Under the pieces are notes generated by a model. That model saw only the letters and a program-made list of their open reading frames with translations, made no database searches and was not told where the DNA came from. A stretch of 64,000 bases of DNA from Chelatococcus sp. YT9 (GTDB lineage Bacteria > Pseudomonadota > Alphaproteobacteria > Rhizobiales > Beijerinckiaceae), in the NCBI RefSeq assembly GCF_018398315.1, contig NZ_JAHBRW010000002.1:1100637-1164636 (forward strand), read 5' to 3'. This document shows positions 16,113 through 24,908 of the stretch, in pieces. A program made the position numbers and the translations under genes. Position 1 is the first letter of the stretch. The number at the start of each line of letters is the position of its first letter.

Positions 16113-16982
16113 ATGCATTGTCAGCCGCGCCTGACCACCTGGCTTTATTTATCACCGCTCCACCTGTTGCTGCTCGCAATCTTGACGATCCCTTCGCTCT
16201 ACGTGCTGTGGCTTAGTCTGAACCAATCGAGCTATGGCACCGGTCTCTCCTGGGTTGGGCTCCAGAACTACCACGCTGTCTTTACCGATCCCTATTTCTG
16301 GCGCGCATCCATCAACACGTTCCTCGTCGTCAGCGGCGTCGTCTGTGTCGAGCTTCTGCTCGGCCTCGCTCTAGCCATGCTTTTTGTGACGGGCGTTCCG
16401 CTTCGCGGCGTCATGTTCGCCTGCATCCTCATGCCCTACGCGATTTCGGAAGTGGTGGCTGTTCTTGTCTGGAAGATGATGATGGACCCGAATATCGGAG
16501 CCATCGCCCGCACCATCGAAGAGATGGGGCTCGGCCGTGTCAACTGGAGCGCGTCACCGACGACAGGATTGATCCTCGTCGGCGTCATCAACATCTGGAC
16601 CCATCTACCTTTCACGTTCCTGATGATTTATGCGGGCCTGCTGGCTATCGACGGCTCCCTCTATGAGGCCGCGCATATCGACGGCGCGACGCGCTGGCAG
16701 CGCTTTCTTCGTATAACGCTGCCGCTTCTGGTCCCGACTCTGCTGATCACGCTGATCTTCCGACTGATATTCGCCTTCCGCATGTTTTCGGAGGTGTGGC
16801 TATTGACCAAAGGCGGGCCCGTTCGCATGTCCGAGGTTCTGGCCGTCTACTTGTATCAGCATGGCTTCCGCCACGGGGATTTCGGAATCGCCGCTGCCAC
16901 AGGATGGCTGATGGTCATCGGCTCACTGCTTCTGGCGTCTGTTTTCCTGTTTGCAATGCAGCGCGGCATGAAGGGCGAATAA
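16113..16982 (+). CDS. Module A ABC transporter permease (MalF/UgpA type)
   Basis: A 289-residue inner-membrane permease with six predicted helices. The first is around WLYLSPLHLLLLAILTIPSLYVLW, and the MalF-type coupling loop is YEAAHIDGATRWQRFLRITLP (about residues 185 to 205), the EAA motif that docks on the ATPase. WLTKGGP followed by LAVYLYQ is typical of carbohydrate permeases. Its stop overlaps the next permease start by one base (TAATG), so translation is coupled. No ATPase gene is found in module A; partner receptor is presumably 10663-11937. Confidence 0.93.
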   Translation: MHCQPRLTTWLYLSPLHLLLLAILTIPSLYVLWLSLNQSSYGTGLSWVGLQNYHAVFTDPYFWRASINTFLVVSGVVCVELLLGLALAMLFVTGVPLRGVMFACILMPYAISEVVAVLVWKMMMDPNIGAIARTIEEMGLGRVNWSASPTTGLILVGVINIWTHLPFTFLMIYAGLLAIDGSLYEAAHIDGATRWQRFLRITLPLLVPTLLITLIFRLIFAFRMFSEVWLLTKGGPVRMSEVLAVYLYQHGFRHGDFGIAAATGWLMVIGSLLLASVFLFAMQRGMKGE

Positions 16983-17818
16983 TGCACCATTCATTTTCTC
17001 CTCTCGAGCGCCTGATGCGCGGCCTGCTGCTGGCTTTCATGTTGGTTTGGTCGGTCACGCCGATCCTCTTCATCGTCATGTCTTCGTTCAAGCGGCAAGT
17101 CGACATCTTTGTCTACCCGCCAAAGCTGATCTTCACGCCGACCATCGACAACTACTTCCAACTCGTAGTCCAATGGCAGGGCTATTTCCATGCGATTGGC
17201 AACAGCGTCATCGTCGCGCTGGGCGCGACGGTACTCGCTGGCTTCATCAGTTTCTTCGGCGGCTACGCCTATTCGCGCTATCGCAGCCGGCTCACCGCAT
17301 GGACCGCCGTGTACATGATCGCGGTGCGCGTGCTGCCCCCCATCGTGGTGACGCTGCCCCTGTTCCCGGTGGCGGACGCGCTCGGTCTCAGCGATACGCA
17401 CCTCCTGCTGATCCTGCTCTATGCGGCCTTCTGGGTCTCGCTCAACACGATGATCATGAAGAACTTCTTCGACCAGATCCCGTATGAGCTGGATGAAGCA
17501 GCCTACGTCGACGGTGCGTCGGAATGGCAGTTTGTCACACGCATCCTCCCACGGCTAACACTCCAAGGCATGGCCGCAGGATCGATCTTCGTTTTTGTCT
17601 ACGCGTGGAACGAGTACCTTTTCGCCATGATCTTCACCACCAACCAGGCCAAGACCGCGCCGCTTATCCTGAGCGAGCTGATGGGTGCGGTCGACGGCAC
17701 CGAGTGGGGCGTCCTGTTCGCCGGCGTGACCTTGCAACTCATTCCCGTGGTTCTCCTGGTCACACTAGCGCGCCGTTACCTGATCGCCGGGCTCACCGCC
17801 GGTGCGGTCAAGGGCTGA
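16982..17818 (+). CDS. Module A ABC transporter permease (MalG/UgpE type)
   Basis: A 278-residue inner-membrane permease. The N-terminal helix LLAFMLVWSVTPILFIVMSSF and the MalG signature DEAAYVDGASEWQFVTRILP (EAA loop) are clear, and the C-terminus ends in AGLTAGAVKG as usual for the CUT1 family. The start at 16982 is fixed by the one-base overlap with the previous stop; the upstream extension of the frame lies inside the previous gene. Together with the preceding permease it forms the membrane channel of the module A importer. Confidence 0.93.
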   Translation: MHHSFSPLERLMRGLLLAFMLVWSVTPILFIVMSSFKRQVDIFVYPPKLIFTPTIDNYFQLVVQWQGYFHAIGNSVIVALGATVLAGFISFFGGYAYSRYRSRLTAWTAVYMIAVRVLPPIVVTLPLFPVADALGLSDTHLLLILLYAAFWVSLNTMIMKNFFDQIPYELDEAAYVDGASEWQFVTRILPRLTLQGMAAGSIFVFVYAWNEYLFAMIFTTNQAKTAPLILSELMGAVDGTEWGVLFAGVTLQLIPVVLLVTLARRYLIAGLTAGAVKG

Positions 17819-17846
17819 AGAGACAGGACTGGCAATGGTGAGGACG

Positions 17847-19484
17847 ATGGGCCAACCTGAGGCATACGACTATATCGTGGTGGGCGGTGGCTCCGCCGGT
17901 TGCGTGCTTGCATCGCGTCTAAGCGAGGATCCCGCCGTGTCGGTGCTGCTGGTGGAAGCCGGGCCTGCCGACCGTAACCCATGGCTGCACGTGCCCTCTG
18001 GCTTCTTCAAGACCATCAACAACCCGCGCTATGACTGGCGTTATCAGACCGAGCCGGAGCCGGAGCTGAAAGGCCGCCGTGTGGCGTGGCCGCGTGGCCG
18101 CGTTCTTGGTGGATCAAGCGCCATCAATGGCCTGATCTATATTCGCGGGCAAGCCGATGATTTCAACGATTGGTCCCAGCGCGGCAACCCCGGCTGGAGC
18201 TGGTCCGACGTGCTCCCCGCGTTTAAGGCGGTGGAAGCGCAGTCGCGCGGCGAGAGCGAGTATCACGGAGTTAAGGGCGGCCTTAGCGTCGAGGATCCGG
18301 CTGTCGACCTCGAACTCGTCTCCCGTTTTGTGAGAGCTGGTCAGCAGGCAGGTATGCCGCTGAACCCCGACTTCAACGGCGCGACGCAGGAGGGTGTGGG
18401 TCGCTTCCAGCTTACGACACGGCGCGGGCGCCGCTCCTCCAGCGCACGCGCCTTCCTCGGTCCTGCGACACGCAGACCCAACCTGCGCATTGTGACGGGC
18501 GTCGAGGTGGATCGGCTTGAATTTGAAGGACGGCGGGTGCGCGGCATTCACGGCCGACGTGCGGGCGAGGCGCTTCATTTGCGTTGCCACCGAGAAATCG
18601 TGCTGGCCGCAGGCGCTATCGGATCGACGCAAATCCTCCAATTGTCCGGTGTCGGAGATCCGGAGCGGCTCGCGGCAGCCGGCGTAACACCGGTTCATGT
18701 CCTCCATGGCGTCGGCAGACATCTTCAGGATCATCTTCAGTCGCGACTGATGCTGCGGCTCAACCTGCCGATCAGTCTCAACGACCTGACACGCGGACCA
18801 TGGCGTAAAGTTCTGATCGGGATGAACTATCTGATGCGTCGCCAGGGGGTGTTGAGTTTCGGCGCATCCCTCGCTGGAGGTTTTGCGCGCTCACCGCTCG
18901 CGTCCGATCGGCCCGACATCCAGTTCCACTTTCAGCCGCTCAGCCTCGACAGCTATGATGGCGGTCTGCACGCCTTCCCTGGCGCAACAATCTCGGCTTG
19001 CCAGCTGCGGCCCGAGAGCGAGGGTACGATCTTCATCACATCGCCTGAGCCGTCTGCGCGACCGCAGATCAGGGCGAACTATCTCGCGACCGATCTCGAT
19101 CGACGCACAATGATCGAGGGCTTTCGCTATGCGCGCCGGATCGCGGCCGCTCCGGCACTGGCGGAGCTCGTCGCCGCCGAACACCGGCCAGGGGCTGCCG
19201 TGCAGAGCGACGACGAGATTCTTGACTATATACGGATGACTGGCAGCTCGATTTACCACCCTAGCGGTACATGCCGCATGGGCCCGGACCCCTCGCGCGG
19301 CGACGTCGTTGATGCCCGCCTGCGCGTGCACGGTCTCTCCGGCGTCAGGGTCGCCGATTGTTCGATCATGCCGCGCCTGATCTCGGGCAACACCAATGCC
19401 GCCGCGATCATGATCGGAGAACGCGCCGCCGCGTTCATCCGCGAGGACGCAACAAAAGGGCGGGCAGATACGCCGCGGTCTTGA
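17847..19484 (+). CDS. GMC-family FAD oxidoreductase (choline dehydrogenase-like), module A
   Basis: A flavoprotein of about 545 residues of the glucose-methanol-choline oxidoreductase family, oxidising a primary or secondary alcohol. Seen are the N-terminal FAD motif [20 protein letters not shown], the GMC signature 1 region PRGRVLGGSSAINGLIYIRG (about residues 80 to 100), GAIGSTQILQLSGVG (signature 2), and the C-terminal active-site histidine segment IYHPSGTCRMG followed by SGNTNAAAIMIGE. Start ATG 17847 has GGTGAGG upstream; ATG 17835 is possible. It ends the rightward operon of module A, so it likely produces the aldehyde used by the GabD-like enzyme, or the reverse order with the FAD_oxidored protein. 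A second GMC protein is encoded at 59947-61671. Confidence 0.93.
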   Translation: MGQPEAYDYIVVGGGSAGCVLASRLSEDPAVSVLLVEAGPADRNPWLHVPSGFFKTINNPRYDWRYQTEPEPELKGRRVAWPRGRVLGGSSAINGLIYIRGQADDFNDWSQRGNPGWSWSDVLPAFKAVEAQSRGESEYHGVKGGLSVEDPAVDLELVSRFVRAGQQAGMPLNPDFNGATQEGVGRFQLTTRRGRRSSSARAFLGPATRRPNLRIVTGVEVDRLEFEGRRVRGIHGRRAGEALHLRCHREIVLAAGAIGSTQILQLSGVGDPERLAAAGVTPVHVLHGVGRHLQDHLQSRLMLRLNLPISLNDLTRGPWRKVLIGMNYLMRRQGVLSFGASLAGGFARSPLASDRPDIQFHFQPLSLDSYDGGLHAFPGATISACQLRPESEGTIFITSPEPSARPQIRANYLATDLDRRTMIEGFRYARRIAAAPALAELVAAEHRPGAAVQSDDEILDYIRMTGSSIYHPSGTCRMGPDPSRGDVVDARLRVHGLSGVRVADCSIMPRLISGNTNAAAIMIGERAAAFIREDATKGRADTPRS

Positions 19485-19827
19485 GATTTTGATGCCCGGT
19501 GGAGGCCTCCAGTTGTCGGCTTGGTCTCACCGCCTAAACACCCAAGGCCTCAGCATTTGGTTTCCAGCGCAAGAGTGAACCTTGGCTCGCTCAGCAGCAT
19601 GGTAGCGCGCCGCCCCAAAGCGCACGCGCGGTGCCGGTGTGCTCTTGTGGGCCTCACGGAACCAAGGTGGTTGGCAATGCTGCGGCGCGCAGGCACGAAC
19701 CGCCGATGCGCCTGGGCTGCCCGAGGCGCGCGGTGATCTTTGCTGTTATACCCGCTGCGGAGGCGAAGCGGTTGGGCCTCCTGCGGCTTCCCACTCGATC
19801 GTAATCCGCGAAAGACCCGCTGGCGCG
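19485..19827. other. Intergenic region with no recognised feature
   Basis: About 340 bases separate the end of the module A operon from the convergent end of the marR-type gene. Short frames in both directions look non-coding. A short palindrome, TGGAGGCCTCCA, lies just after the GMC gene but is not followed by a T-tract. Nothing else was identified. Confidence 0.5.
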
Positions 19828-20379
19828 TCAGCGCTTCGTTCTCACGGGCGGTGGCGGGATCTGCCTTCGGCTGGCGGCGTCACCGACAGCAAACCGCCCG
19901 GCTTGGTCGTAGAGCCCTGTCAAAAGGCGCAATATCCGGCCGGCGTGGTTGATCTCAGCCCGATCCTCACGAAGATGGCGAAGGCTCGCGAGCAGATACT
20001 CCTCGCGGATCTTCAGGTAGCCTTGGCAAGCCGCTTCGCCCGCTTCTGTCGGTACGTAACCCTGATGCCGGCCTTCCCGCACGGGCATGACCAATCCGGC
20101 TGCCAGCAGCTTCTTGATCGAATAGGCCACCAGATGCATGTCGTCGATGTTGAGTGTCGCGGCGATTTCGTTTGGCGAGAAGCCACGCGCCCGTGAGTGC
20201 GTGGCGTGCATGACCAAGATGTCGAGCGCCTTCAGGCCCCGCACATCGGCTGAGTTCATGCACATCTCCACCCACCGGGAAAATCCATAGAAGAAGGTGA
20301 TCATCGTGAACTCAAACTCACTGAGCTCGGTGCTGCTGATGTTGTCGCTTCCGCAATCAGACTCACTACCATGGCCCAT
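19828..20379 (-). CDS. MarR-type winged-helix regulator
   Basis: A 183-residue regulator with a MarR-like core. The DNA-binding part (about residues 55 to 120) reads LKALDILVMHATHSRARGFSPNEIAATLNIDDMHLVAYSIKKLLAAGLVMPVREGRHQGYVPTEAG: a winged helix with the recognition helix and beta-wing in order. The flanking helices FEFTMITFFYGFSRWVEMC and the C-terminal coiled segment would form the dimer interface. ATG 20379 has an AAGGGA ribosome site. It is divergent from the TRAP transporter and hydantoinase cluster and is the natural candidate to control it, through the inverted repeat at 20542-20562. Confidence 0.85.
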   Translation of the reverse strand: MGHGSESDCGSDNISSTELSEFEFTMITFFYGFSRWVEMCMNSADVRGLKALDILVMHATHSRARGFSPNEIAATLNIDDMHLVAYSIKKLLAAGLVMPVREGRHQGYVPTEAGEAACQGYLKIREEYLLASLRHLREDRAEINHAGRILRLLTGLYDQAGRFAVGDAASRRQIPPPPVRTKR

Positions 20380-20541
20380 TGATTGTCCCTTCAATCACTC
20401 AACTACACACAGCGGTGCCACCGCACGCCGACGTTCGCCCCCGCCCCGAAACCAAGTTCGCTCAGAGTCAGAACGGCTGTAAAGGGCCGCGATCCAGGGA
20501 GCTCGCAGGGCGTCAAGCATGAGATCGATGAGCAAATTATC

Positions 20542-20562
20542 GGGCAATCTGCAAGTTTGCCC
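20542..20562. promoter_or_regulatory. Inverted-repeat operator candidate between marR and dctP
   Basis: A 21-base imperfect palindrome with half-sites GGGCAATCT and AGTTTGCCC separated by three bases; eight of nine positions in each arm pair. It lies 50 bases upstream of the dctP start and in the divergent gap shared with the MarR-type gene. MarR proteins bind palindromes of this size, so it is a good operator candidate; it could alternatively act as an RNA hairpin. Confidence 0.45.
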
Positions 20563-20611
20563 CCCCGTGGGGCCGTGGCTAAGCTTTTTCCAACAACGAG
20601 GGGAGAACGAC

Positions 20612-21619
20612 ATGAGAAGTTTGGCTTTCAGCCTGCTGTGCACCGTATGCTCATTCGTCGGCGCAAGCGCCACGGCGGTGGCGCAGGACAAGGTGGAGTG
20701 GCGTTATTTCAGTTACTTCCCGGTCAACGACAATGCGGTGAAGCTGACTCGCCAGTTCGCCGAAGACGTCGGCGTAGCAACAAACGGTCGCTTGAAAATC
20801 AATGTCTTCGCCGCGGGCGAGTTGCCTTACAAGGCCCCCGACGTCCTGAGGGCGGTTGCCACCAACCAGGTCCAGATGGGAGACATGGCGGTCGGGTTCG
20901 CGTCTGGTGATGTGCCCGAACTGAACGTGTTGTCGCTGCCCTTCCTCTGCACTTCCTTCGACGGCTTCAAGAAGGCGATCGTCGATGTTGGTCCTGTCGT
21001 GGATCAGGTCATCGGCGACAGGTTCAAGGTCGACGTGGCGATGAACTGGACGATGCCGGCGCAGAATTTCTGGTTCAACCGGCCCATCACCAAATCTTCG
21101 GAAATCAAAAGCCTCAAGATCCGCACTTGGAACCCTGAGCAGGTGAATATGGTCCAGCTGCTGGGCGGCTCCCCGGTGTCGATTTCCTCGGCAGAAGTCA
21201 TCCCGGCTCTCGAGCGCAAAGTCATTGATGGCGCCATTACCTCGGCGTTGTCAGCCAATGAGTGGCGCGCTTATGAGATCATCGACACAGGATTCATGGC
21301 CAACTTCGCCATGGGCCACCAGGTTACGATGATCAACAAGGCAGAGTTAGCTAAACTGCCCGAAGACTTACGTACGGTATTACTGCGGAAAGTCGCTGAG
21401 TGGGAGCCAAAGTATATGGAAATGGCTGCCAAGGGGGATGCGGAGGCGCGATCCAACCTTGCCGCACACCGTGTCAAGCTGGTCGAGCCGACCAGCGATG
21501 ACTATGCGCGAGTCCGTGAAACAATGCTCCCCATGTGGAACGAATGGGCTAGTAAGCACGGCGAAACGGGCAAGAAGCTCCTAGGTCTGGCACGCGCCGG
21601 TTGTATCGCTGCGAACTGA
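20612..21619 (+). CDS. TRAP transporter substrate-binding protein (DctP family)
   Basis: Periplasmic receptor of 335 residues with a Sec signal peptide (LAFSLLCTVCSFVGASATAVA, cleaved about before QDKVEW). The TRAP landmark Arg of the carboxylate-binding site is in SLKIRTWNPE, and GGSPVSISSAEVIPALERKVIDGAI is the typical region following it. ATG 20612 is preceded by GGGGAG. It begins the rightward cluster that ends with the small and large membrane subunits, with catabolic genes placed between, and should bind an organic acid. The identity of the acid is not readable; the neighbours point to a lactam, hydantoin or amino-acid-related compound. Confidence 0.93.
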   Translation: MRSLAFSLLCTVCSFVGASATAVAQDKVEWRYFSYFPVNDNAVKLTRQFAEDVGVATNGRLKINVFAAGELPYKAPDVLRAVATNQVQMGDMAVGFASGDVPELNVLSLPFLCTSFDGFKKAIVDVGPVVDQVIGDRFKVDVAMNWTMPAQNFWFNRPITKSSEIKSLKIRTWNPEQVNMVQLLGGSPVSISSAEVIPALERKVIDGAITSALSANEWRAYEIIDTGFMANFAMGHQVTMINKAELAKLPEDLRTVLLRKVAEWEPKYMEMAAKGDAEARSNLAAHRVKLVEPTSDDYARVRETMLPMWNEWASKHGETGKKLLGLARAGCIAAN

Positions 21620-21759
21620 TCAGGTCAGCGACGTCCGGCATTGGCCAGAGTGTGTCGGACCCTGCTTCCAGCAACCATCCGAATTGCAAGACCGGGCCAC
21701 CGCATGGACTCCCATGGGCACGCGCTATGGGACTTGCGTCGCCATTTGAAAACTTTCCC

Positions 21760-22803
21760 ATGCTAGAGCCCAGGCCGTCTCACGCAATCATTGATCTGCG
21801 CAGCGATTTATTATCGCCGCCATCACCCGCGGTCTTCGAGGCGATGCAGGCTGCGCTCAAGGCACCGCCAGAGTTCACGCTTCGCAACGGTGATCATGAA
21901 CGTGCTCTGGAGCAAAAGACCGCGGCACTTCTTGGCAAGGAAGACGCTTTGTTCTTTCCGACTTGCACAATGGCTAACCTCTGCGCGGCGGTTCTTGCAG
22001 GACAGCCGGGTGGACTGCTCCTCGTGCCTGAGGAGTGCCATGTACTGACCTCCGAAGAAGGCGGAGCGTCGTCCGTGGCGGGCCTGACGCCTGTTGTCCT
22101 GCGCGGCGCAATGACGGACCCGGAGATGTGGGCGAGGGCCCTCGCGCCGGGCAACGCGGCGCGGCCTTTTCCGGCACTGGTGTGGCTTGAGAACACGCAC
22201 AATCGCCGGGGCGGTTCGCCCCTGCCGGCGGAACGAACCCGGATCATCGCTGAGATGGCGCATGATTGCGGCGCGCGCTCCCATCTTGACGGGGCGCGGC
22301 TCTTCAACGCGGCCGTTGCTCTCGGCGCGCGGCCGGCCGAGATCGCTTCCGGGTTCGACACTGTTTCCATCAGCTTGAACAAGGGACTCGGTGCGCCCGT
22401 GGGCGCGATGCTCGCGGGCAGCCGAGAGTTGATCGGGCAGGCATTCACGGTGCGGCAGCGGCTGGGCGGGGGCATGCGGCCCAGCGCTACGCTGTGCGCT
22501 CCTGCGCTGGCCGTGCTGGACGATTGGCCGACGATCGCGCGCGACCACGAACTTGCCGCTCTCCTATGGCGCGAGATTGGTCCCTGTCCCGAAATCGCTG
22601 AGCCGGCCACCAACATCGTGATGATCCGCCTGGCGACAGAAGGAGCCGCTGAGTTGCTGCGCAGGCAGCTCGCCGAAAACGGTGTACTCGCCCTATGCCT
22701 GGAGCCGCAGGTGTTGCGGCTTGTTGCCCATCGCGGCCTGACTGACGCCGAAATATGCCGGGCTGCTGCGCTGATCCGGGCGATCCTCAAATCCGTACGA
22801 TAA
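21760..22803 (+). CDS. Low-specificity L-threonine aldolase-like PLP enzyme
   Basis: A PLP-dependent fold-type I enzyme of about 347 residues of the threonine aldolase/beta-eliminating lyase family, cleaving beta-hydroxy amino acids to glycine and an aldehyde. Seen are IDLRSDLLSPPSPAVFEAM at the N-terminus, GKEDALFFPTCTMAN, the cofactor Asp region RSHLDGARLFNAAVALG, and the Schiff-base lysine in SISLNKGLGAPVGAML. The start is uncertain: the frame is open from 21601, and no strong ribosome site is found; ATG 21760 gives the family length, ATG 21727 is possible. It is placed between dctP and hyuA, which suggests the imported compound is converted to, or derived from, a hydroxy-amino acid. Confidence 0.9.
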   Translation: MLEPRPSHAIIDLRSDLLSPPSPAVFEAMQAALKAPPEFTLRNGDHERALEQKTAALLGKEDALFFPTCTMANLCAAVLAGQPGGLLLVPEECHVLTSEEGGASSVAGLTPVVLRGAMTDPEMWARALAPGNAARPFPALVWLENTHNRRGGSPLPAERTRIIAEMAHDCGARSHLDGARLFNAAVALGARPAEIASGFDTVSISLNKGLGAPVGAMLAGSRELIGQAFTVRQRLGGGMRPSATLCAPALAVLDDWPTIARDHELAALLWREIGPCPEIAEPATNIVMIRLATEGAAELLRRQLAENGVLALCLEPQVLRLVAHRGLTDAEICRAAALIRAILKSVR

Positions 22804-22817
22804 ACAGAGAAAAGACA

Positions 22818-24905
22818 GTGACCCAGCATTTCCGTATTGGCGTGGATATCGGTGGTACCTTCACCGATTTCACCCTGTTCGATGATGGCGATCGAATCGC
22901 CCGGACCCACAAGCAACTCACGACGCCGGACGATCCATCGCGGGCGGTCATCGAGGGCACCGGCACGATCACCGCTTCGGCTGGCCTGTCCCCGAAGGAC
23001 GTTGGCACCATCGTCCATGGCACCACGCTGGTCACGAATGCGGTGATCGAGCGGCGCGGCGTGTCTACCGCCATGCTCGTCACGAAGGGATTTCGTGACT
23101 TGCTCGATATCGGCGCCGAGCGGCGCTACGATCTGTTCGACCTTACGATTGCCTTTCCCAAGCCCGTCGTGCCGCGAGCCTTGCGCATCGAGGTGCCTGG
23201 ACGTCTTCGCTATGATGGCTCAGAGGTCATGGCTCTGGACCTTGGCGGGGTTGAGGATGCGTTGCGGCGGCTGATCGATGAGCATGGCGTCACGTCGGTG
23301 GCGATATGCTTCTTGCACTCCCATGTCGACGTCAGGCACGAGGCGACGGCGGCGGAATTCGTCGCCGCACGCTTTCCGCAGCTCTCCGTTTCCACCTCGT
23401 CGGACATTTTCCCCTTTGTGCGCGAACTCGGCCGTTGGACTACGACAACGCTCAATGCCTATGTCCAGCCTGTGGTCGATCGATACCTCGACCGCCTCGA
23501 GGATGGTCTGCGGCGGGTCGGCTTTGCAGGCAATCTGCTTGTCATGAGCTCGAGCGGCGGCACGCTGACGCCTGCGATGGCGCGGCGCTATCCCGTCCGT
23601 CTCCTGGAATCGGGCCCTGCCGCGGGCGCGTTGATGTCGGCGCGTCACGGCTCGGAGCTGGGGCTCGACAGCGTGCTGTCCTTCGACATGGGCGGCACGA
23701 CTGCCAAAGGCTGTTTCGTGCGTAACGGGCGGCCGTTGAAGCGCTACGATCTTGAAGTCGCCAGAGTGCACGAATTCCGACAGGGAAGCGGACTTACCGT
23801 CAAGATTCCCGTGCTCGATATGATCGAGATCGGCGTCGGCGGTGGCAGTATCGCGCAAGTGGACGAGCGCGGGCTCATCGCGGTGGGGCCCGTAAGCGCC
23901 GGCGCCGACCCGGGGCCGGCCTGCTACATGCGCGGCGGCGCCAATCCAACTTTGACAGACGCCAACTTGCTGCTGGGTTATCTCGACGCCGGCTCGTTTC
24001 TGGGTGGCAGCATGAGGCTGGATCCTGGGGCCGCTCGTATCGCAATCGAGAAGAATCTCGCCGGCCCCATGGACGTGGACGTCATGCGCGCGGCCTTCGG
24101 CGTGCGGGAGGTGGGCTGCGAGAGTGTGGCGCGTGCGTTCCGCACCCACGCCGCAGAACAAGGCGTGGACCTGCGGAAATCTGTCATGGTGGCGTTCGGC
24201 GGCTCCGGTCCGCTGCATGGGGGGCGCGTGGCACGCAAGCTGGGAGTGCAACGGCTGGTATGCCCCAACGGCTCCGGCGTGATGTCCGCCTTCGGCTTGT
24301 TGTCCAGTCCGCTCGCCTATGAGGTCGTGCGTGCCCGGCGGCTGCCATTGGATGGGGCAGGGCTGGAGATCCTGCGCACAGAACTAGCCGCGATGACGGA
24401 GGACACGACTGCGGTGCTGGTCGCAGCTGGCGCCCCGATCAAATCGGTTGACCATGTCGTCCGTGTTGACATGCGCTATCGGGGGCAGGGCTACGAGGTG
24501 GAGGTCGAGATGATCGACCCCGATGCCAGCACGCCTGAAAAGCTGGAGCAGGCCTTCGCAGACGTCTATGCGCGCACGTTCGGACTGGCCTTTCCTGGAC
24601 AGCCGGTGGAAATCGTCAATTGGAAGGTCGAGGCGATCGGCCCCGCCCCGGGAGATGGCACACAGTATCGTCTTTCGGTCCAGGCGGCGACGGCAGCGGC
24701 CCTAAAGGGTCATCGACCGGCCTGGTCGGCCGAGGCTGAAGCGATGGTGCCGCACAGCGTCTACGACCGGTACGCCCTCGCACCCGGCACGGCGATCGAA
24801 GGGCCTGCCCTCATAGAGGAGCGTGAATCAACCTGTGTCCTGGCTGCGGGTGACCGGCTGAGCGTCGATCCCAGCCTCAATCTCATCATCGACATCGGAG
24901 CCTGA
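22818..24905 (+). CDS. hyuA: Hydantoinase/oxoprolinase subunit A
   Basis: A 695-residue protein of the HyuA family, the ATP-binding half of ATP-dependent hydantoinases and 5-oxoprolinases (also acetone carboxylase beta relatives). The N-terminal ASKHA phosphate loop FRIGVDIGGTFTDFTLFD is clear, followed by HGTTLVTNAVIERRG (about residues 75 to 90), the second nucleotide-binding motif SFDMGGTTAKGCFV at about residue 295, and GVGGGSIAQVDERG. The GTG at 22818 is chosen since it sets the phosphate loop at residue 5 or so and follows an AGAGAAAAG ribosome-site-like stretch. It is followed after three bases by hyuB. The complex probably opens a cyclic amide using ATP. Confidence 0.93.
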   Translation: MTQHFRIGVDIGGTFTDFTLFDDGDRIARTHKQLTTPDDPSRAVIEGTGTITASAGLSPKDVGTIVHGTTLVTNAVIERRGVSTAMLVTKGFRDLLDIGAERRYDLFDLTIAFPKPVVPRALRIEVPGRLRYDGSEVMALDLGGVEDALRRLIDEHGVTSVAICFLHSHVDVRHEATAAEFVAARFPQLSVSTSSDIFPFVRELGRWTTTTLNAYVQPVVDRYLDRLEDGLRRVGFAGNLLVMSSSGGTLTPAMARRYPVRLLESGPAAGALMSARHGSELGLDSVLSFDMGGTTAKGCFVRNGRPLKRYDLEVARVHEFRQGSGLTVKIPVLDMIEIGVGGGSIAQVDERGLIAVGPVSAGADPGPACYMRGGANPTLTDANLLLGYLDAGSFLGGSMRLDPGAARIAIEKNLAGPMDVDVMRAAFGVREVGCESVARAFRTHAAEQGVDLRKSVMVAFGGSGPLHGGRVARKLGVQRLVCPNGSGVMSAFGLLSSPLAYEVVRARRLPLDGAGLEILRTELAAMTEDTTAVLVAAGAPIKSVDHVVRVDMRYRGQGYEVEVEMIDPDASTPEKLEQAFADVYARTFGLAFPGQPVEIVNWKVEAIGPAPGDGTQYRLSVQAATAAALKGHRPAWSAEAEAMVPHSVYDRYALAPGTAIEGPALIEERESTCVLAAGDRLSVDPSLNLIIDIGA

Positions 24906-24908
24906 GCG

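Noticed and set aside
23220-24251. 343-codon open frame antisense to hyuA
   Set aside because: Opposite the core of HyuA with its nucleotide-binding motifs; His/Arg/Ala-rich translation without domain resemblance.
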